From: Phaeobacter sp. B1627
Lineage (GTDB): Bacteria; Pseudomonadota; Alphaproteobacteria; Rhodobacterales; Rhodobacteraceae
Length of the DNA: 61,338 nucleotides
NCBI RefSeq assembly: GCF_006265095.1
Contig: NZ_VCNK01000035.1
Location: forward strand, 1 to 61,338
Reading direction: 5' to 3'
The notes below the pieces were generated by a model that was not told where the DNA came from, did no database searches, and saw only the letters and a list, made by a program, of their open reading frames with translations. Made by a program: the position numbers and the translations under genes. How positions within the stretch are numbered: the stretch's first letter is position 1; each line of letters starts with the position of its first letter. This document shows positions 56,471-61,338 of the stretch, piece by piece.

Positions 56471-58093
56471 TTACCCCTGAACGCCGGGGAGTGCCACCCC
56501 TGCCCGCTCCAGAGCCTCCCAGATTTTGGCATCCCGTCCGTAGACATCGCGGCGGAACTCAGCGCGCCCATCCTCAGAGACGAAGGCGGTCCGGTAGATG
56601 ATGTGCACCGGCACTTTGGTCTGCAATTCGACCTTGGTTTCCTTGCCGCTGTTCAGGATACGGTGGAAATATCCCTTCGGGTCGTCGGTCTGCAGCGCCA
56701 AAAGCGCATAGGCAAAATCGAATGGATCCTGCAGCCGGATGCACCCATGCGAGAAGGCCCTGACCTCCCGTCCAAACAAGCTCTTTTGAGGCGTGTCATG
56801 CAAATAGATGTTGTATTTGTTCGGAAACATGAACTTGACCAGCCCCAGCGCGTTGCTGCGGCTTGGCGGCTGACGCATGGCGAATGGAAAACTGCGTGCG
56901 GTAAACTGTGTGAAATCAACGCTGTCACGGCTCACCACACGGCCGCGATTGTCGGTGATTTCGATGTAGCTATGGGCGTTGGGGTTGTTTTTCAGTTTCG
57001 GCAGGTATTCCTTGGTCACGATGGAACGGGGCACATACCAGCTTGGGTTGATGACCATATGCTCCATTTCATCGGAAAACTCCGGCGAGCGGCGGTCATG
57101 GGTATTGCGGCCAATGACCGAGCGAGTCTCGAAGGTGACTTCTCCCTTGTCGACAATCTTGGCGGTGAAATCGGTCTGATTGACGAGGACATGACGCGCG
57201 CCGCGCTCAGGTGTGAGCCAGCGTTCGCGCTCCATGGCGACGACGACAGATTTTATCCTGTCGGTCACCGGGCGGTTCAACTCTTTCAGCGTGCCTTCGC
57301 CGGCGACGCCATCAACTTCCAACCCGTGCTCGGCCTGAAACCGCCGCACAGCGTCTTCCAGCGTCAAATCGTAGGTTCTGGCAGCGGTCGGCGCCAGATA
57401 TTGCATTTCCACCAGACGGTTGCGCAACGAGACAACGGCGCTGCCACTGTCGCCGGGTTCCATCTTGGTGACGGGCACCCGTGTGCCCCAGCCCCCGGCC
57501 GCAAGCAGGGTTTCCAGACGCAGTTTTTCCCGCAACAATGCGCGATACTGCGGTGAGGACGGCACCAGGCCCTGCAGGAACGCGTAGGGCCGGGCGGTTT
57601 CAATGCCACGCAGGAATTCGGTTGCATCCACTTTGCGCTTCACGCGCACGATGCCTTCGTCCACGCTTGCGGGAGTATCCACAAGACCGGTCTGGAGATC
57701 CGTCGCATATTCGACGAGCGCGCGGCTCAGCGCCACCTCGACCGCGCCGAGATCGCGGGTGGATCTGGCAGCGCGCATCTGCTCGATCAGGTTGGCGGCC
57801 CGAACGGACATGTCGGGCAATCCGTGTATGGATGCCTCGTCAAGCGCCTGCATCAGGGCGCGCCGCCGCGACCGGGCTTCAGCAGTGTCGGCGGTCCACA
57901 GTGGCTCGTAGCCATTTTCACGGTAGTAGGCCGCAACACTGTCATCCTCCCACGCCATTTCTGCGACGGCCTGGCGAAATCCGGTGGTCGATGCGGTCGC
58001 GTCTCCAGCCAGCAGCATTGAAACTCCGAAAACGGCGGCCATCAGGCTGCCGGTAACGTATGACCGGATGTGGGGCGCACGGGCGGGCGACAT
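56471..58093 (-). CDS. L,D-transpeptidase (YcbB/LdtD-like)
   Basis: A 540-aa periplasmic enzyme that forms 3-3 peptidoglycan crosslinks. It has a signal segment (about 12-36), a scaffold domain, a peptidoglycan-binding domain (about 235-300, VVSLRNRLVEMQYLAP...LEDAVRRFQAEHGLEVDGVAG) and a YkuD catalytic domain ending in SHGCIRL with Cys451. ATG at 58093 has GGAG 9 nt upstream; an in-frame start at 58174 is less likely. The gene is divergent from an M15-type peptidase, which suggests joint work on the cell wall. Confidence 0.93.
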   Translation of the reverse strand: MSPARAPHIRSYVTGSLMAAVFGVSMLLAGDATASTTGFRQAVAEMAWEDDSVAAYYRENGYEPLWTADTAEARSRRRALMQALDEASIHGLPDMSVRAANLIEQMRAARSTRDLGAVEVALSRALVEYATDLQTGLVDTPASVDEGIVRVKRKVDATEFLRGIETARPYAFLQGLVPSSPQYRALLREKLRLETLLAAGGWGTRVPVTKMEPGDSGSAVVSLRNRLVEMQYLAPTAARTYDLTLEDAVRRFQAEHGLEVDGVAGEGTLKELNRPVTDRIKSVVVAMERERWLTPERGARHVLVNQTDFTAKIVDKGEVTFETRSVIGRNTHDRRSPEFSDEMEHMVINPSWYVPRSIVTKEYLPKLKNNPNAHSYIEITDNRGRVVSRDSVDFTQFTARSFPFAMRQPPSRSNALGLVKFMFPNKYNIYLHDTPQKSLFGREVRAFSHGCIRLQDPFDFAYALLALQTDDPKGYFHRILNSGKETKVELQTKVPVHIIYRTAFVSEDGRAEFRRDVYGRDAKIWEALERAGVALPGVQG

Positions 58094-58448
58094 GTTCAGA
58101 AACTCCAAAGGCAAAACGAATAGTCCGGGTAAACCGTAAAACACAGTTGGTAAACGCTCCCCTTGCAAGTCCATTCACATTTGCATCAGGCGTGGGGATC
58201 TGGTCACCGTGATGCCGTTAAACGCCAGTATCGGGCTTTTGTTCCCTGACCCGAGGGGGAAAATTGGGCTCGCAGTCCCCTTTTGCGCGAAAATTTGCCG
58301 AAATTTAGTCACTTTCCGGTCTGTTGCCATTCAAGAGTTGGCAGCTGATTCTGCGTGTGGCATACATCAAATGCGCAACAAAGCGTGAAAAACCCGGTTC
58401 AATCCGGGGATTGTGAAACAAAAAAGCGTACGGGACAACGCTCCTCAC
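58094..58448. other. Divergent promoter region of L,D-transpeptidase and M15 peptidase genes
   Basis: About 355 nt without a gene. It contains a small hairpin CCCGG/CCGGG (around 58401-58416) and AT-rich tracts (58288-58310). No confident operator was found. Confidence 0.6.
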
Positions 58449-59015
58449 ATGGCAAAAAACACTAGCGGGTATTCCCGTCGAGCACTCTTGAAGGCCTTTG
58501 CGGCAACGACCGTCGCAGCAGCGCCCACGTATTCACAAGCTGCCGGCTTCTTGCGGGGCGGCGGTGACATCCGCAGAATTCGAATGTACTCCGGCCGGAC
58601 TGGCGAACGTCTGGACATGGTGTACTGGATTGATGGCACTTATATCAAAGATGCGGTCAAGGAAGTGAACCATTTCATGCGCGATTGGCGCACGGATCAG
58701 GTGAAATCCATGGATCTGCGCACCATCGACATTATGGCGGCTTCTCACAACCTTCTGGATGTGACTGAACCGTTTTTGCTTCTGTCCGGCTACCGGAGCC
58801 CTCAGACCAATGCAATGTTGCGCAGCCGGTCCCGCGGTGTCGCCAAGAACTCGCTCCATATGCAGGGACAGGCCGCGGACCTACGCCTCGCGTCCCGCTC
58901 CGTAAGCCAGATGGCTCAGGCGGCTCTTGCCTGCAAGGCGGGCGGCGTCGGTCGGTATTACGGGTCCAACTTCGTGCATATGGATTGTGGTGTCGTGCGG
59001 TCCTGGCGCGGCTGA
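58449..59015 (+). CDS. DUF882 / M15-type zinc peptidase with Tat-like signal
   Basis: A 188-aa exported protein. The N-terminus YSRRALLKAF followed by Ala-rich residues and SQA is a twin-arginine signal. The domain is DUF882 (YcbK-like, M15 peptidase clan): RSPQTNAMLR, the zinc motif SLHMQGQAADLRL (His and Asp), and FVHMDCG. YcbK-type (MepK) enzymes cleave 3-3 crosslinks made by L,D-transpeptidases, so the divergent transpeptidase gene is a natural partner. The ATG at 58449 is preferred over an in-frame GTG at 58413. Confidence 0.88.
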   Translation: MAKNTSGYSRRALLKAFAATTVAAAPTYSQAAGFLRGGGDIRRIRMYSGRTGERLDMVYWIDGTYIKDAVKEVNHFMRDWRTDQVKSMDLRTIDIMAASHNLLDVTEPFLLLSGYRSPQTNAMLRSRSRGVAKNSLHMQGQAADLRLASRSVSQMAQAALACKAGGVGRYYGSNFVHMDCGVVRSWRG

Positions 59016-59241
59016 CATCAGGTCAGAGGCGACAAGTCTCATCCTGAATACTCATCCTGAAGAATGCCGCGTGGTGTATCTTACTGCGCGGTTTCGTATT
59101 TGGGGTTTCGTTTTCTGGCGCGCCTGCAGAAATCCCGTGTTGGGAGGCTGGATTTTGATCCTCTTGCGCAATGAAATAGAGACGCATGCGTTTTTCCCAT
59201 TGCAGTGCTTTTTCTCGACGCGTATATCCGCCCTCACAGAC

Positions 59242-59318
<77 letters not shown>

Positions 59319-59492
59319 TAACATTCAAACACTTAGCTCAACCGCAAACTGTTTGGTTTTTGTTACGTGTAACAGAAACGGATTTATTGGCGATGCTGTG
59401 CCTTCAGATCAAACGCAGCTGAGGCGGGCGTGGGACAAATCGGTCACGAACCGTTGCGATGCCAACCAAAATGGTGAGCCTGAGGACATCCT

Positions 59493-60242
59493 ATGACAAT
59501 CACCCACGAAGATGAGCTCAATGGCCTTAAAGAAATTGGCCGGATCGTCGCAAACACCATGCACGGCATGGCCAGAGCGATGGAACCGGGCATGAAGACG
59601 CGAGAGCTTGACGACATCGGCCGCGCGCTCTTGGATCTTGAGGGGGCGGTGTCCGCGCCTGAACAGGTTTATGATTTTCCGGGTGCGACCTGCATCAGTG
59701 TGAATGAGGAGATTGCACACGGCATCCCAAGCGAGCGCGTTATCCATGCCGGGGATTTGGTAAACATCGATGTCTCGGCGTCAAAGAATGGCTTCTTTGC
59801 CGACACCGGCGCGACCTTCCGTGTCGGCACGGTCAAGCCATCGCTGGATCGCCTTTGCAAGGACGGGAAACGCGCGATGGAGATTGGAATCGCGCAAGTT
59901 GGCAGCAACAGGCCGCTTGCAGGCATTGGTAAAGCAGTAGGCAAATTTGCGTCGGACCGCGGTTATACACTTATCCGGAATCTGGCCAGTCATGGTGTCG
60001 GACGATCATTACACGAATACCCGTCTGAAATCGCAACTTGGCCCACGCGGCGCGAAAGACGGCGCATGAACAAAGGGCTGGTGCTCACGGTCGAACCGTT
60101 CCTGTCCACAGGCGGCCTTTGGGCAGCGCAAGGCGATGATGAATGGACACTCTATAGCGAACCTGCCGCGCCTGTCGTTCAATTTGAGCACACGGTCGTT
60201 GCGACTGATCGCGGGCCGATTGTCGTGACGTTGCCTGATTGA
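59493..60242 (+). CDS. map: Type I methionine aminopeptidase
   Basis: A 249-aa metalloprotease that removes N-terminal methionine. The five metal ligands are visible: Asp in NIDVSASK, Asp in FADTGAT, His in ASHGVGRSLHE, Glu in LTVEPF and Glu in VQFEHTVV. It is of normal length. The RIVANTMHGMARAMEPGMKTRELDDIG opening and RRERRRMNKG segment suggest an accessory paralogue rather than the housekeeping copy, but this is a guess. It follows tRNA-Arg and its stop is 152 nt from a convergent subtilase gene. Confidence 0.93.
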   Translation: MTITHEDELNGLKEIGRIVANTMHGMARAMEPGMKTRELDDIGRALLDLEGAVSAPEQVYDFPGATCISVNEEIAHGIPSERVIHAGDLVNIDVSASKNGFFADTGATFRVGTVKPSLDRLCKDGKRAMEIGIAQVGSNRPLAGIGKAVGKFASDRGYTLIRNLASHGVGRSLHEYPSEIATWPTRRERRRMNKGLVLTVEPFLSTGGLWAAQGDDEWTLYSEPAAPVVQFEHTVVATDRGPIVVTLPD

Positions 60243-60394
60243 ACTGAATGCTCATTCAATAGACCAACCAATTCGGCCCATTCAGGCCATTCGACGAGCG
60301 CGAATTGCGCTGCAGCGTAGCTATCACGAAGCTGACGTTCGTCAGTCTGCAGGCTACGATTGACGCGCAGCAATCCGTAGGAATATTGGGGGTT

Positions 60395-61338
60395 TCAGGT
60401 CCGCAATCTTGGCCTTAGCCTCGCATAGAGCTGCACCTGAGCTTGGTGCTCCAGCTCGACAACCAGCGCGAAGTCCTGCCGGATCTCCTGGTCCATAGCC
60501 CAGCCACCCACGCAACGCACTACCAGATGATACTCTTCGCCGTATTGGGTTGTGTCGGCGGTAAACGAGATCGAGGCACTCTGGATCGTATTTTTGTCGC
60601 GAGCGTTCTTCTTGGGCACCAGATCACAATCGTATTTTCCCGCCATCTCCGGTGGAACGCTCCCCTCCCCCACTCGCGAGCGAAAGTGTTCGAAGACATG
60701 ATCAACCGGGCATCCCCGAATGAGGCGGAAATTCATGCGCGTACCGGTATACTCGGCGCGGGTTCTTTTCACCGGTGGATCATATGCCAGAGAAACTCGA
60801 ATAGTTCGTTTCCCACCCGTCTGGAACTCAGCCGGTATCGGTACCCGATAGACTGCGAAGTGGTCCATCTCCAGATTATCTTCTGCAAAGTAGACAACCC
60901 GGTGATCGTCTGAGAAGGCTGCACGTAAGGTATCGACAAGACCATTTCCATGGACTCTGGACTGGTCACGCGCATCAAAACCCGATAGCCGCTGAGTGGA
61001 AGCCTCTGGAACAGTCGCCGAGTTCGCCAAAAGTGCCTTGATCAGATTGGCTGAGGCATCAGGGAAGCGCCTGACTAACTGCGCAGCTCTGTTCGCTAAC
61101 ATCGGCGCGGCGAAGGAGGTGCCGCTTTTGCTGGTAAGCAACTGTCGTAAGAAATCATGATTTGTTGTAATAAGACCTGCTGTCGGCAGACGCGGGGCTG
61201 TCTGCAATCGCCGCGCCACGGCGTCGAAAACCATTGTCCCGCCATAGTCGACGAAATCCGGTTTGGTCAGACCTCCGGCACCTGGTCCGGTGCGTGTGAA
61301 AGGAGCAGGTTCGTCTTGAAGTGGTCCCAGCTTTTCGG
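60395..61338 (-). CDS. S8-family (subtilisin-like) serine peptidase, C-terminal part
   Basis: Partial: the 5' end lies beyond the window, and the frame is open through base 61338. About 314 residues are visible. Catalytic Ser is in KSGTSFAAPMLANRAAQLV, preceded by TKPDFVDYGGT, both typical of subtilases. A C-terminal beta-rich region of about 180 residues (RVSLAYDPP, MNFRLIRG, HLVVRCVGGW) follows the protease domain. Subtilases of this layout occur in accessory loci, often next to an AAA+ ATPase; whether one is here cannot be seen. Its Asp and His active-site residues lie outside the window. Confidence 0.88.
   Translation of the reverse strand, partial: EKLGPLQDEPAPFTRTGPGAGGLTKPDFVDYGGTMVFDAVARRLQTAPRLPTAGLITTNHDFLRQLLTSKSGTSFAAPMLANRAAQLVRRFPDASANLIKALLANSATVPEASTQRLSGFDARDQSRVHGNGLVDTLRAAFSDDHRVVYFAEDNLEMDHFAVYRVPIPAEFQTGGKRTIRVSLAYDPPVKRTRAEYTGTRMNFRLIRGCPVDHVFEHFRSRVGEGSVPPEMAGKYDCDLVPKKNARDKNTIQSASISFTADTTQYGEEYHLVVRCVGGWAMDQEIRQDFALVVELEHQAQVQLYARLRPRLRT

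Noticed and set aside
55790-57556. 588-codon open frame on the plus strand
   Set aside because: Runs antisense across two genes on the other strand (lpxD-like and L,D-transpeptidase), with His/Arg-rich shadow composition.
59016-59241. Short minus-strand frames before tRNA-Arg
   Set aside because: They include tRNA sequence in antisense and have no recognisable product.
60179-60373. 64-codon minus-strand frame overlapping the end of map
   Set aside because: Overlaps the aminopeptidase C-terminus and lacks a ribosome site; could be a remnant but cannot be supported.

Overview
The window is typical of a marine Roseobacter-group alphaproteobacterium (Rhodobacterales). This rests on content and signals seen together: CckA with a CtrA-type TTAA-N7-TTAAC box, an alphaproteobacterial SOS box (GAAC-N7-GAAC) before recA, an IscR with only one cysteine in the cluster-binding segment, a class II DAHP synthase, an IalB-family protein, a gcdH/LysR divergent pair, and high GC (about 60% by eye). 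Species cannot be assigned. Almost all of the window looks like chromosomal core; only the right end (about 59.2-61.3 kb) and possibly the first kb look accessory.

Layout. 0-3.3 kb: a secreted thermonuclease-like protein, tRNA-Gly(CCC) and a RACo/RamA-like ASKHA corrinoid activase. 3.5-14.2 kb: guaB, an RsmB-family RNA methyltransferase, the cell-cycle kinase cckA, a sulfotransferase-like gene, recA, a MOSC protein, alaS and a DUF1330 protein. 14.3-18.8 kb, minus strand: typA, an SMR transporter, and an overlapping three-gene unit (alpha/beta hydrolase, 87-aa protein, tandem-HD phosphohydrolase). 18.9-27.3 kb: a suf operon read as iscR, short NifS-type desulfurase, sufB, FkbM methyltransferase, sufC, sufD, two YIP1-like membrane proteins, sufS, with Irr/ICE-like and other palindromes ahead of iscR. 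27.3-28.0 kb: AT-richer non-coding stretch with a Fur-like palindrome. 28.0-30.3 kb: gcdH and its divergent LysR regulator around a perfect palindrome.

30.4-38.0 kb, minus strand: complete phosphate regulon phoR-pstSCAB-phoU-phoB with a three-repeat Pho box before pstS; PhoR has no membrane segment. 38.1-41.4 kb, minus: yicC-gmk-gamma carbonic anhydrase-Cys/Met PLP enzyme. 41.6 kb: PAS_5 protein preceded by two CtrA-like boxes. 42.8-44.2 kb: DAHP synthase. 44.4-50.8 kb: GlxA/AraC regulator and a branched-chain-amino-acid type ABC transporter (substrate-binding protein, LivG, LivF, LivH, LivM). 50.9-53.7 kb: HerA-like DUF853 ATPase, a candidate small RNA with its own terminator, and an IalB protein. 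53.8-56.4 kb, minus: lpxD-like acyltransferase, acyl carrier protein and ketoacyl-ACP synthase. 56.5-59.0 kb: divergent L,D-transpeptidase and M15-type peptidase. 59.2-61.3 kb: tRNA-Arg(CCG), a type I methionine aminopeptidase and the C-terminal part of a subtilase cut by the window end.

No CRISPR array, intact insertion sequence, rRNA operon or prophage was recognised. The most interesting items are the composite suf operon with membrane and methyltransferase cargo, the candidate small RNA at 52.53-52.63 kb with mutually exclusive hairpins, the CtrA boxes at cckA and the PAS_5 gene, the tandem-HD protein, the lpxD-ACP-KAS trio, and the subtilase beside tRNA-Arg. All names are from sequence reading without database search.
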